Position numbers and translations under genes: made by a program. From Lachnospiraceae bacterium (GTDB taxonomy: Bacteria; Bacillota; Clostridia; Lachnospirales; Lachnospiraceae), in assembly GCA_900763175.1 (NCBI GenBank), contig CAAFJI010000347.1:1-29659 (forward strand): a DNA stretch of 29,659 nt, in the 5' to 3' direction. The notes beneath the pieces are model-generated. The model did not search any database. It had not been told where the DNA came from and saw nothing but the letters and a program-made list of their open reading frames with translations. This document shows, piece after piece, positions 14,361 to 20,985 of the stretch. The number at the start of each line of letters is the position of its first letter. The stretch's first letter is position 1.

Positions 14361-15629
14361 ATGATCGCAGAACTTGTGGCTGTGGGAACTGAGATTTTGC
14401 TGGGGAATATTGTGAATACAAACAGTGCTTATCTGTCTGAGCAGTGTGCCAGACTTGGATTGTCTGTTTATTATGAGACAGTAGTAGGAGACAATCACGA
14501 CAGAATGAAGGCTGTGGTCGCATCTGCCCTTGACCGGTCAGATGTTGTGATCCTTACCGGTGGACTTGGACCTACAGAAGACGATCTGACAAAAGAAGTC
14601 TGCGCAGAGGTAATGGGGCTTCCATTAAAGGAGGACTCCCATTCCAAAAAGCGTATTGAGCGTTACATGAAGGAATATGAGAAGAATCATCCGGACAGAC
14701 GTATTACTTCTAATAATTATAAACAGGCTCAGGTACCAGAAGGCGCTATTGTGTTAGATAATCACAATGGAACTGCACCGGGACTGATCATTGAGAAAAA
14801 TGGCAAGACAGCCATTCTCCTTCCCGGACCGCCAAATGAGCTGAAGCCAATGTTCCAGGAGTCTGTATTCCCCTATCTTCAGAAGAAGCAGCCTGAGATT
14901 ATCTGCTCCCAGATGGTGAAGATTTCCGGGATTGGGGAAAGCCAGGTGGCAGCGGACATCCAGGATATGATAGAAGGACAGACCAATCCGACTCTTGCTC
15001 CCTATGCAAAGACTGGCGAGGTTCATCTTCGCATCACTGCCAAAGGGGAGAATGAGAAGGAGTGTAAGAAACTGATAAAGCCTGTGGTCAAAGAGCTGAA
15101 AGCCCGCTTTGGAAAGAATGTTTTCGCTCTTGAGGCAGGGAAAACCCTGGAAGAGTCTGTTGTGGATCTGCTTCGTGAACAGGAATTAACCCTTGCACTG
15201 GCAGAATCCTGTACAGGTGGTGCTATTGCTGCACGTATTGTAAATGTACCGGGAGCTTCAGCTGTATTTACGTATGGCTTTGTGACTTACAGCAACCGTG
15301 CCAAGAGGAAATGTCTGGATGTGAAGAAATCCACCCTGAAAACAGAGGGCGCTGTTTCTGCAAAATGTGCAAAGGAAATGGCAAAGGGTGGTTGTGCTGC
15401 TTCCGGTGCTGATGTGTGCCTTTCTGTAACGGGACTTGCAGGCCCTGATGGCGGTACCCGGGAAACTCCTGTGGGAACTGTATTTATGGGATGCTGCTGT
15501 TGCGGACATACCATTACCAGGGAGTTCCATTTTAGCGGAAACAGAAGCAAGATACGGGAACAGGCAGTTGCCAGCGGCTTGACGCTACTTCGTGAGTGCA
15601 TTATGGGAGAGATTTCCGAAGAGAAATAA
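14361..15629 (+). CDS. cinA: CinA family protein (nicotinamide-nucleotide amidase-type)
   Basis: This protein has 422 residues and two domains. The N-terminal MoCF-like domain (about 1-170) begins MIAELVAVGTEILLGNIVNTN and contains TGGLGPTEDDLTKE; this COG1058 domain is linked to ADP-ribose pyrophosphatase activity. The C-terminal PncC-type domain has AESCTGG at 281-287, associated with deamidation of NMN. It has been called competence/damage-inducible because in many Firmicutes it precedes recA. Here recA does not follow; a structured repeat does. The ribosome binding site is AAAGGAAG. The 81-bp gap after pgsA holds two direct GCGTACAG copies (14289 and 14329) of unknown meaning. Confidence 0.94.
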   Translation: MIAELVAVGTEILLGNIVNTNSAYLSEQCARLGLSVYYETVVGDNHDRMKAVVASALDRSDVVILTGGLGPTEDDLTKEVCAEVMGLPLKEDSHSKKRIERYMKEYEKNHPDRRITSNNYKQAQVPEGAIVLDNHNGTAPGLIIEKNGKTAILLPGPPNELKPMFQESVFPYLQKKQPEIICSQMVKISGIGESQVAADIQDMIEGQTNPTLAPYAKTGEVHLRITAKGENEKECKKLIKPVVKELKARFGKNVFALEAGKTLEESVVDLLREQELTLALAESCTGGAIAARIVNVPGASAVFTYGFVTYSNRAKRKCLDVKKSTLKTEGAVSAKCAKEMAKGGCAASGADVCLSVTGLAGPDGGTRETPVGTVFMGCCCCGHTITREFHFSGNRSKIREQAVASGLTLLRECIMGEISEEK

Positions 15630-15642
15630 TCAAACACACTTG

Positions 15643-15668
15643 GGGCAATCCATGAAGATGGACTGCCC
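15643..15668 (+). terminator. Hairpin after cinA
   Basis: GGGCAATCCAT (15643-15653) and ATGGACTGCCC (15658-15668) pair over 11 positions with one mismatch and a GAAG loop, 14 bp after the cinA stop. The following TATTCTTG is only weakly U-rich. It probably marks the operon end. Confidence 0.5.
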
Positions 15669-15678
15669 TATTCTTGTG

Positions 15679-15806
15679 CAATGGGAGTATGCCCAGCGAA
15701 ACTGGGACACACCCTTATTGCGCAAAAAGCCCTGTCGGGCTGGATTGCACTGCGGCAAAGAGGAATTATGTCGCTGGAGCGACCCAACCCAGGCGGAGAA
15801 TCCTGC
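15679..15806 (+). repeat. Structured intergenic repeat, copy 3
   Basis: P1 is an extended hairpin from CAATGGG (15679) to CCCTTATTG (ending 15720), with an inner GCCCAG/CTGGG stem and loop. P2 pairs AGCCC with GGGCT (about 15728-15741; loop TGTC). GGATT (15742-15746) can pair with AATCC (15799-15803). P4 is TCGCT (15771-15775) with AGCGA (15778-15782), uninterrupted here, unlike copy 2. The P3 arms CTGCGGC and CCAACCCAG are poorly complementary. It lies between cinA and the convergent small-gene operon. Confidence 0.75.
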
Positions 15807-15840
15807 AATCGGAAAGTAAACAGAATCCAAATATGAGCGT

Positions 15841-16113
15841 TTACCGAATCATCTTCATAAGATTTACTACCTGATCCAATTTGGCGCATTCCTGGGGAGA
15901 TTTACCTGCTTTCAGAACCTCGAGAATGATATTGATCTCATTTGCATTAAAATGAAGACCTGCATTTTTTCCCCGGGAGGCGGCACTCATAAGAAATGGA
16001 AGCAGATCCGTGGGGGATTTTCCGGCTCCCTGTTGTGCTATTTGCTGAAGCATATCAAGCTTTGCATGATCCATTCCTGCAAGCTTCGGATTGTCCTGCC
16101 AGTTTTCAGACAT
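15841..16113 (-). CDS. Small protein of unknown function, second in a sigma-E-like operon
   Basis: This 90-residue protein is not recognised. It is helical and polar, without a signal peptide or membrane span. It contains LLPFLMSAASRGKNAG in the middle and ends LDQVVNLMKMIR. The ending closely resembles LDQIVNMMTMMEMI in the neighbouring upstream protein, so the two may be diverged paralogues. The start is supported by a strong AGAAAGGAG site. It lies 32 bp after its neighbour and has no promoter of its own that I can see, so it is probably transcribed from the sigma-E-like promoter at 16572-16600. A role in sporulation is inferred from that promoter alone. Confidence 0.75.
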   Translation of the reverse strand: MSENWQDNPKLAGMDHAKLDMLQQIAQQGAGKSPTDLLPFLMSAASRGKNAGLHFNANEINIILEVLKAGKSPQECAKLDQVVNLMKMIR

Positions 16114-16145
16114 AATGTAAACTCCTTTCTATAAAATCTTTTGGA

Positions 16146-16508
16146 CTACTGTCTTTCTTTCTCACAGCTATCCTCCGGTGAGGAGCTGTTCATTACTTTT
16201 ATCATTTCCATCATTGTCATCATATTTACTATCTGATCTAAGGTTTTTCTGCTGTTTCCAAAGCAATACCTCCGTACATCGCTAAGAACTTCCAGAGGCT
16301 GCAAAGGTCCGGAGGCTGCCTGCATTTCCACGGTCTGCTGCTTCTGGAAAAGAACGGCTGTATTTGCCAGCTCGGAAGCTTTTGTATAAAGGGCCATAAA
16401 CTGCTGCAGCTTAGGCGATAGATAGGGGATGAGAGCTTTCATAAACTGCTCCTGGTCTGAGCCAACCATCTGGTCCAGAGCGGTCTGTATCGGATAATCC
16501 TGTTCCAT
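16146..16508 (-). CDS. Met-rich small protein of unknown function, first in a sigma-E-like operon
   Basis: This protein has 120 residues with no recognised domain. An N-terminal helical region (LIPYLSPKLQQFMALYTKASEL) is followed by a Gln/Leu-rich middle and the segment LDQIVNMMTMMEMIKVMNS. The tail is charged (SPEDSCEKERQ). Both the LLPFL/LIPYL region and the LDQ-VN-M-M region occur in the same order in the next gene. The ribosome binding site is AAAGAGG. A well-matched sigma-E-type promoter lies 64 bp upstream, which suggests mother-cell expression in sporulation. It is probably cytoplasmic. Confidence 0.75.
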   Translation of the reverse strand: MEQDYPIQTALDQMVGSDQEQFMKALIPYLSPKLQQFMALYTKASELANTAVLFQKQQTVEMQAASGPLQPLEVLSDVRRYCFGNSRKTLDQIVNMMTMMEMIKVMNSSSPEDSCEKERQ

Positions 16509-16571
16509 AGAAAACCTCTTTCCTGACAGATGATGGAGAGAGGGAAAAAGCCGTTTCTCCCTGACATCATC

Positions 16572-16600
16572 ATTTTATGTTTTTCATATTAAAATATGAC
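16572..16600 (-). promoter_or_regulatory. Sigma-E-type sporulation promoter
   Basis: On the minus strand GTCATATT (16600-16593), a 13-bp spacer and CATAAAAT (16579-16572) match the known sigma-E consensus (G-T/G-CATATT, 13-15 bp, CATA-C-A-AT) with one -10 difference. It lies upstream of the gene starting at 16508. There is no good sigma-A promoter in the same place. Confidence 0.7.
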
Positions 16601-16642
16601 GCTGGCAGGCTGTTTGACATATTCTATAGGGGAGGGATGAAC

Positions 16643-16804
16643 ATGGAAAATGAGAAAAAGAAAACCATGATAGTGGAAGAAGATAATACCATCTATGAGA
16701 TAGACCTGGAATGCGTAATGCGAAAGAAAAGAGAAAAAGAGGAAGAGAAAAGACAAGCTGTTGAAGAAGGAAAGGAACCAGATCTTTCCAAACACAGCTG
16801 GTAA
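16643..16804 (+). CDS. Small highly charged protein of unknown function
   Basis: This 53-residue protein is about half Lys, Glu, Arg and Asp. It begins MENEKKKTMIVEEDNTIYEID and has a basic-acidic helix KKREKEEEKRQAVEEGKEP before the end DLSKHSW. The ATG at 16643 is preferred over 16637 because GGAGG at 16631-16635 sits 7 bp upstream of it, against 1 bp for the earlier codon. Similar tiny charged proteins occur in Lachnospiraceae, but I do not recognise a named family. It is divergent from the sigma-E operon. A hairpin follows directly after the stop codon. Confidence 0.65.
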   Translation: MENEKKKTMIVEEDNTIYEIDLECVMRKKREKEEEKRQAVEEGKEPDLSKHSW

Positions 16805-16809
16805 AAAAG

Positions 16810-16829
16810 AATCCTGCCTGCAGGATTTT
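16810..16829. terminator. Bidirectional hairpin between the small gene and repeat copy 4
   Basis: AATCCTGC (16810-16817) and GCAGGATT (16820-16827) form an 8-bp stem with a 2-nt DNA loop. In the plus direction only TT follows. In the minus direction the stem is followed by CTTTTTTAC (complement of 16801-16809), a proper intrinsic terminator that would end a transcript of repeat copy 4. Confidence 0.65.
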
Positions 16830-16920
16830 CCGCCTGGGTTGGGACCCTTCGGTGACATCTGCCTTTCCAACCCGGCTGGATCCTGCCCGGTAGGGCTTTT
16901 TAATAGAGGCGGATTCCATT
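16820..16920 (-). repeat. Structured intergenic repeat, copy 4 (minus orientation)
   Basis: Read on the minus strand, P1 is AATGGA with TCTATT (16920-16915 with 16907-16902, one G-U). P2 is GCCC with GGGC (16896-16893 with 16888-16885, loop TACC). The outer stem is GCAGGAT/ATCCTGC (16886-16880 with 16826-16820). P3 is GGGTTGG/CCAACCC (16873-16867 with 16842-16836). These P3 and outer sequences differ from copies 1 and 5 but stay complementary. The tail directly forms an intrinsic terminator on the same strand. A weak TTGTTC/TATTAA promoter-like pair lies upstream. Confidence 0.75.
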
Positions 16921-16933
16921 TTGAACAAAAGAA

Positions 16934-16958
16934 GAGACAGAGGGGTTGCCTCTGTCTC
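16934..16958 (-). terminator. Terminator of the Cys-rich gene
   Basis: GAGACAGAGG (16934-16943) and CCTCTGTCTC (16949-16958) form a perfect 10-bp stem with a 5-nt loop. On the minus strand it is followed by TTCTTTTG. It lies 21 bp after the stop codon of the Cys-rich gene, and the plus side has CTTTTG, so it may be bidirectional. Confidence 0.8.
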
Positions 16959-16979
16959 CTTTTGACACTGCAAATAGAA

Positions 16980-17261
16980 TTAGCATCCGCAGCTATTGCC
17001 GCATCCGCCGCAGAGAAGCAGGAGGATAACGATGATCCAGCAGGAATCGCCGTTTCCGCATCCGTTGTTGCATCCGAAGCTGTTGTTTCCGCAGGCACAC
17101 AGAAGAATAATGATCCAGAGAATACAGCTGCAGGAACCATTTCCGAAAGAAGAAAGGCCATTGCCACACCCGCAACCGCCGTTACATCCACAGCTATTAT
17201 TGCATCCACATCCAGATCTGTCGTCACCGCATCCACAATTGGTAGCAGCTAAATCACTCAT
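16980..17261 (-). CDS. Cys/Gly-rich coat-like protein (chorion class high-cysteine type)
   Basis: This 93-residue protein has about 20 Cys and many Gly and Asn in CGCG, CGCNN and CGNG units, interrupted by two hydrophobic stretches, SCILWIIILLCACG and SCWIIVILLLLCGGCG. It ends GNSCGC. Proteins of this type are annotated in Lachnospiraceae as chorion class high-cysteine HCB proteins and resemble spore coat proteins, but a function is not established. The ribosome binding site is TGGAGG. On the minus strand CATAAAATG (17301-17293) resembles a sigma-E or sigma-K -10 box without a clear -35, so sporulation expression is only a guess. The codon pattern is low-complexity and repeat-like. Confidence 0.75.
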   Translation of the reverse strand: MSDLAATNCGCGDDRSGCGCNNSCGCNGGCGCGNGLSSFGNGSCSCILWIIILLCACGNNSFGCNNGCGNGDSCWIIVILLLLCGGCGNSCGC

Positions 17262-17330
17262 GTTTTGAAACCTCCAGAAATTCTTTACAGTTCATTTTAT
17301 GGGAGGGACAGGGGGCGTGTTACAAATTAG

Positions 17331-17359
17331 TTGACAGAAGACATAAATTTGACTATAAT
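17331..17359 (+). promoter_or_regulatory. Consensus sigma-A promoter of the cell-wall hydrolase
   Basis: A perfect TTGACA (17331-17336), a 17-bp spacer and a perfect TATAAT (17354-17359) lie 115 bp before the hydrolase start. This is the strongest promoter in the window by match to consensus. Confidence 0.88.
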
Positions 17360-17474
17360 AAGTTCAAATGTAACAATTTTGTAATTTTTGAAAGGGAATT
17401 GACACAAATTTATCAAGATTCTGCACTGGTGCTTTTTACAGCTCCAGGGAAGGAGAAGATGAGAGGAAACCAGT

Positions 17475-18854
17475 ATGAGAAATGAGAAAAGAAAAGGATT
17501 TAAAGCTGCACTTTTGGGTGTATTGATCCTGTTGGTTCTGCTTGCCATTCCTGTTACATCAAGAGAAGTACAGGCTGCCAAGGCTGGCTTTAGGACAGTG
17601 AATGGGAAAACCTACTACATAAAGGCAAACGGCAGCAAACAAAAGGGCTGGCTCACCTTGAACGGCAAGAAATATTACTTCAATAAAAAAACCGGCGTTC
17701 AGCTAAAAGGCTGGCAGAAGAATTCCAAGGGAAAGAAGATCCGCTATTTTACGAAAGGGAAAGGAGTTATGGCTACCGGCTTTTTGAAAAGCGGCAGTGC
17801 AACCAGATATTTTAAGCCAAAGGATGGAAAGATGGTCCGTGGCTGGCTTTCCCTGAATGGAAAGAAATATTACTTTACTACCGGAAGCGGTGTTATGCTA
17901 AAAGGCTGGCAGAAGGATTCCAAGGGCAGGAAACGTTATTTCAAGAGCAATGGGCAGCTTCTCACAGGCTGGTATACGGATTCCAAGGGGCAGACTCGGT
18001 ATTTTGATACCAGTTCAGGTCTGATGTATACAGGGCTTCAGCAGCTGAACGGAAGCTACTATTATTTTTCTAAGACCACAGGAGCCCGTTATCAGAAGGG
18101 ATTTGGCAAGGTAGGAACCAGGCGTTACTATTTCAGTCCCTCTGATGGAAAAGCCCAGATTGGCTGGCTTTCCCTGGACGGAAAGAGCTATTATTTTGAT
18201 TCCCAGGGTGTGATGTATGTAAGCACCACCGCTACCATTGGAGGAACGAAATATACCTTTGACGCAGATGGCGTTGCCACAGCTTCAGGCTCCGGTGCAA
18301 CCGGTGATGACGACAATGGAAGCGGTCTTACCTTTATCTGGTACGATGCAGCCCATGGACGGAATTTCACCATTATGAAAGAATTTAAGAGACATCCGGG
18401 TATTGCGGACGGTACCAAATCTGACCTGGATATTCTGGCGGCAATCTGTGAGGCAGAGGCTGGAGATCAGGGGATTCCCGGTATGAAGGCAGTTGCGCTG
18501 TGCATCCTGAACAGAACCCTGGACCAGGATTTCCCATCCAGTGTCCGCTATGTGATTTATCAGGGTACTACCTTCCCACAGTATTCCGTTATTACCAATG
18601 GCAATCTTCTGCAGCGTCTGAATGGACAGTTTGACGACCGTGCAAGTGCCTATGAGGCAGCACAGCAGGCTCTGGACAGCTATAATGCATACAGGACTAA
18701 CGGCACTCCCCGTACAGTAGCCGGTACGAAGGCGACGGACTTTAATTACAAGTATTTTATGATGACCTACGCTTTCTGGAAGCAGCCGCTGAATTTTAAT
18801 AAAGTTGTATATGAAACCTATAAAGACCACACCTTCTTTGTGGACTGGGTATAA
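17475..18854 (+). CDS. Secreted cell-wall hydrolase: choline-binding-like repeats plus SleB/CwlJ domain
   Basis: This 459-residue exported protein has a signal peptide (MRNEKRKGFK then a hydrophobic core, likely cut near VQAAKA, residue 35). About eleven cell-wall-binding repeats follow (about 38-270), each of roughly 20 residues with GW, KYYF and a Gly-turn, such as GWLSLNGKKYYF. After a Gly/Asp-rich linker, the C-terminal domain (about 312-459) matches the SleB/CwlJ hydrolase family: LAAICEAEAGDQGIPGMKAVA includes the Glu expected to be catalytic, followed by ILNRTL and VIYQGTTFPQY. Family members hydrolyse spore cortex or vegetative peptidoglycan. The sigma-A promoter argues for vegetative expression. 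An AGAGGA site lies 7 bp before this ATG. The MutS-like gene follows after 10 bp. Confidence 0.9.
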   Translation: MRNEKRKGFKAALLGVLILLVLLAIPVTSREVQAAKAGFRTVNGKTYYIKANGSKQKGWLTLNGKKYYFNKKTGVQLKGWQKNSKGKKIRYFTKGKGVMATGFLKSGSATRYFKPKDGKMVRGWLSLNGKKYYFTTGSGVMLKGWQKDSKGRKRYFKSNGQLLTGWYTDSKGQTRYFDTSSGLMYTGLQQLNGSYYYFSKTTGARYQKGFGKVGTRRYYFSPSDGKAQIGWLSLDGKSYYFDSQGVMYVSTTATIGGTKYTFDADGVATASGSGATGDDDNGSGLTFIWYDAAHGRNFTIMKEFKRHPGIADGTKSDLDILAAICEAEAGDQGIPGMKAVALCILNRTLDQDFPSSVRYVIYQGTTFPQYSVITNGNLLQRLNGQFDDRASAYEAAQQALDSYNAYRTNGTPRTVAGTKATDFNYKYFMMTYAFWKQPLNFNKVVYETYKDHTFFVDWV

Positions 18855-18864
18855 GGAGTATCAG

Positions 18865-20568
18865 ATGGATCCGAATTTATCTGTGATCCTGACAATAGCA
18901 GGCGCAGTCCTGCTATTTGTTTTATGGATCCTTTATGAGAACCGTAAGAATAAAAGAATATTTCTGCAAAGGATTCGCAGAATTTATGGAAAGCCATCAG
19001 AAAGAGTTTATGAAAACTGGGAGCTGGAGGCAATTTCCCATTATTTTCGCAGACGGGAGCAGGAAGGCTTTGTAATTGACGACATCACATGGAACGACCT
19101 GGACATGAATCGTGTTTACAGGATGATAAACAGGACTATTTCCTCTCCGGGGGAGGATGTTTTGTATAATATGATGCGGCGTCCTTTGTTTTCCGGGAAA
19201 GAAATACAGGAAAGAGAGGAACTGATTGCTTTTTTTCAGACCCACGAAAAAGAAAGAGAGCAGATGCAGCTGTATCTTTCCCGGATCGGTAAAAGCAGGC
19301 TGGGATCACTGTCTGATACTGTGCTTGCCCTGGAGGATTCTCCCAGGGTGAAGACTACGCTCCATAAGATCATGCTGTTTCTGATTCTTTTGGACCTGGC
19401 GGTATTGCTTCCTGTGAATCCGGTGGTGGGTTTTTTTGCCTTTCTTGTTCTTATGGTGGTCAACATTACTATTTACTACGCAGGAAAGGACAGGAAGCTG
19501 ATCGAGGCATATCTGGACTGTTTTACCCATCTTCTGCGGATGCTTTCCGTTGCCAGGGAGATGAAAACAGTGGACTGGCCGGAGACGAGGAAGCAGATGC
19601 AGGCGATCCAGGAGGGAAAGAGGGCCTTTTCCGGTCTTGGATGGAAAGCCTTTTTCCTTACCAGCAAGAACACGGATGGCGGAGATCTTTCCCAGATTGT
19701 AATGGAATATATGCGAATGCTGACCCATGTGGACATTTTGGTTTATAACAGCCTTTTGCAGGAAATCCAGGGAAAATCAGATGCTATTATGGCTCTTATT
19801 GACAATATTGGAGAACTGGATGCCTGCATTTCCATTGCATCCTTCCGGGAACTGTTAAGTCTCTGGTGTGAACCAAAGTTTCAATCCTGGGAAAAAGAAA
19901 AGCCGGTTCAGATGGAAGTGGAGGATCTTTACCATCCCCTGCTTTCGGAAGCGGTTGCCAACAGCTTCGCAGTATCCGGAGGAACTCTTGTAACAGGCTC
20001 CAATGCTTCCGGGAAATCTACCTTTTTGAAAAATGTGGCCTTAAACAGCATCATGGCCCAGACCCTGTGTACCTGTACCTGTTCCTCTTACAGGGCGCCT
20101 TTTTTTAAGACTATGACTTCCATGGCGTTAAGAGACGACATAGAAAGCGGGGAAAGCTATTTCATTGTGGAAATAAAATCCCTGAAGAGGATTCTGGAGG
20201 AAAGCAAAAAACAGGAACCCCTTCTTTGCATTATTGATGAGGTGCTTCGAGGCACCAATACCATTGAGAGGATTGCAGCCTCCTCGAGAATCCTGGCAGA
20301 GCTGAAGAAGAACTGGGTGCTTCCTTTTGCAGCTACCCATGACATAGAGCTGTCTTATATTTTGAACAGTCTGTATGAGAATTATCATTTTGAAGAAGAG
20401 GTGAAGGAGAAAGAAGTAGTATTTTCCTATATCCTGAAAAAGGGAAGGGCTACCTCGAGAAATGCCATCAGGCTTCTGGATATGCTGGATTATGACAGCA
20501 GTATCGTGAAGGGAGCCGAAAAGGCTGCCGCAGATTTTGAAAAAAAGGGTGTGTGGGCGGCAGTGTGA
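18865..20568 (+). CDS. Membrane-anchored MutS-like ATPase
   Basis: This 567-residue protein has a MutS-type C-terminal ATPase: Walker A GSNASGKST (378-386), Walker B LLCIIDEVLRGTN (about 453-465), and the His of AATHD further on. The mismatch-recognition and connector domains of MutS1 are missing. Instead there is an N-terminal transmembrane helix (about 5-25) and two more hydrophobic segments (about 170-210), followed by a lever-like helical region. It is therefore not classic mismatch-repair MutS, and no MutL is nearby. The ATG at 18865 is preferred because AAGGAG lies just before it, and it follows the hydrolase stop by 10 bp. The function is unknown; a membrane-linked DNA role is only a hypothesis. 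Confidence 0.85.
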   Translation: MDPNLSVILTIAGAVLLFVLWILYENRKNKRIFLQRIRRIYGKPSERVYENWELEAISHYFRRREQEGFVIDDITWNDLDMNRVYRMINRTISSPGEDVLYNMMRRPLFSGKEIQEREELIAFFQTHEKEREQMQLYLSRIGKSRLGSLSDTVLALEDSPRVKTTLHKIMLFLILLDLAVLLPVNPVVGFFAFLVLMVVNITIYYAGKDRKLIEAYLDCFTHLLRMLSVAREMKTVDWPETRKQMQAIQEGKRAFSGLGWKAFFLTSKNTDGGDLSQIVMEYMRMLTHVDILVYNSLLQEIQGKSDAIMALIDNIGELDACISIASFRELLSLWCEPKFQSWEKEKPVQMEVEDLYHPLLSEAVANSFAVSGGTLVTGSNASGKSTFLKNVALNSIMAQTLCTCTCSSYRAPFFKTMTSMALRDDIESGESYFIVEIKSLKRILEESKKQEPLLCIIDEVLRGTNTIERIAASSRILAELKKNWVLPFAATHDIELSYILNSLYENYHFEEEVKEKEVVFSYILKKGRATSRNAIRLLDMLDYDSSIVKGAEKAAADFEKKGVWAAV

Positions 20569-20614
20569 CGGATACTTTATCGCATTAAGTTGTGAAAATA
20601 CAAAGGCAAAATCC

Positions 20615-20643
20615 TTGACAAAAAGAAGTGGTGTTTGTATACT
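20615..20643 (+). promoter_or_regulatory. Sigma-A promoter of the T-box/tyrS unit
   Basis: A perfect TTGACA (20615-20620), a 17-bp spacer and TATACT (20638-20643) place the transcript start near 20650, just upstream of the T-box stem I. Confidence 0.85.
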
Positions 20644-20649
20644 TGCAAG

Positions 20650-20966
20650 TATTAAAGGCAAAAGGCTTTGAAGGGAAGAAGTAGCTTCAGGAGAGCGTAC
20701 AGAGAGCTGCCGGCTGGTGAGAGGCGCACGTCGGAACCTGAATGTGAATACATCCTGGAGCTGTGCACCGAATGGGCAGAAGTGAGTTTCTGGCTTTAGT
20801 AGGCTGCAACGGAGTGACATACGTTATCATGTCGGGGTGATAGTTCTGGAGGATTTTCAGTACCGTCACTTATCGAGGCAGGAAGTGCGAGCTTTCTGTA
20901 AATTTAGGTGGTATCACGGGACCCGGTTCTCGTCCTAAAGGGACAGAGGAACCGGGTATTTTTTAT
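20650..20966 (+). promoter_or_regulatory. Tyrosine T-box riboswitch
   Basis: The leader has typical stem I features (AGAGAGCTGCCGGCTGGTG at 20701-20719), a specifier-loop codon TAC (20749-20751, Tyr), and the T-box sequence AGGTGGTATCACGG (20906-20919). The terminator pairs ACCCGGTTC (from 20921) with GAACCGGGT (ending 20957), followed by ATTTTTTAT. Uncharged tRNA-Tyr is expected to stabilise the antiterminator. The Tyr specifier agrees with the gene downstream. Confidence 0.92.
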
Positions 20967-20985
20967 GTAATAGGAGGAAATACAC

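Noticed and set aside
15630..15840. Possible recA downstream of cinA
   Set aside because: The gap holds only a hairpin and a structured repeat; no recA fragment is visible on either strand.
16614..16619. Perfect TTGACA upstream of the 53-residue gene
   Set aside because: A 17-bp spacer would place the -10 box inside the ribosome binding site and start codon region, and no TATAAT-like box is found there.
17459..17485. Eight-codon upstream reading frame overlapping the hydrolase start
   Set aside because: Its Shine-Dalgarno spacing is only 3 nt and the main start has its own AGAGGA at 7 nt; regulation cannot be supported from sequence alone.
17640..18250. Regular direct repeats that could suggest a CRISPR or satellite array
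   Set aside because: They are in frame and encode roughly 20-residue cell-wall-binding repeats; there are no constant repeats with unique spacers.
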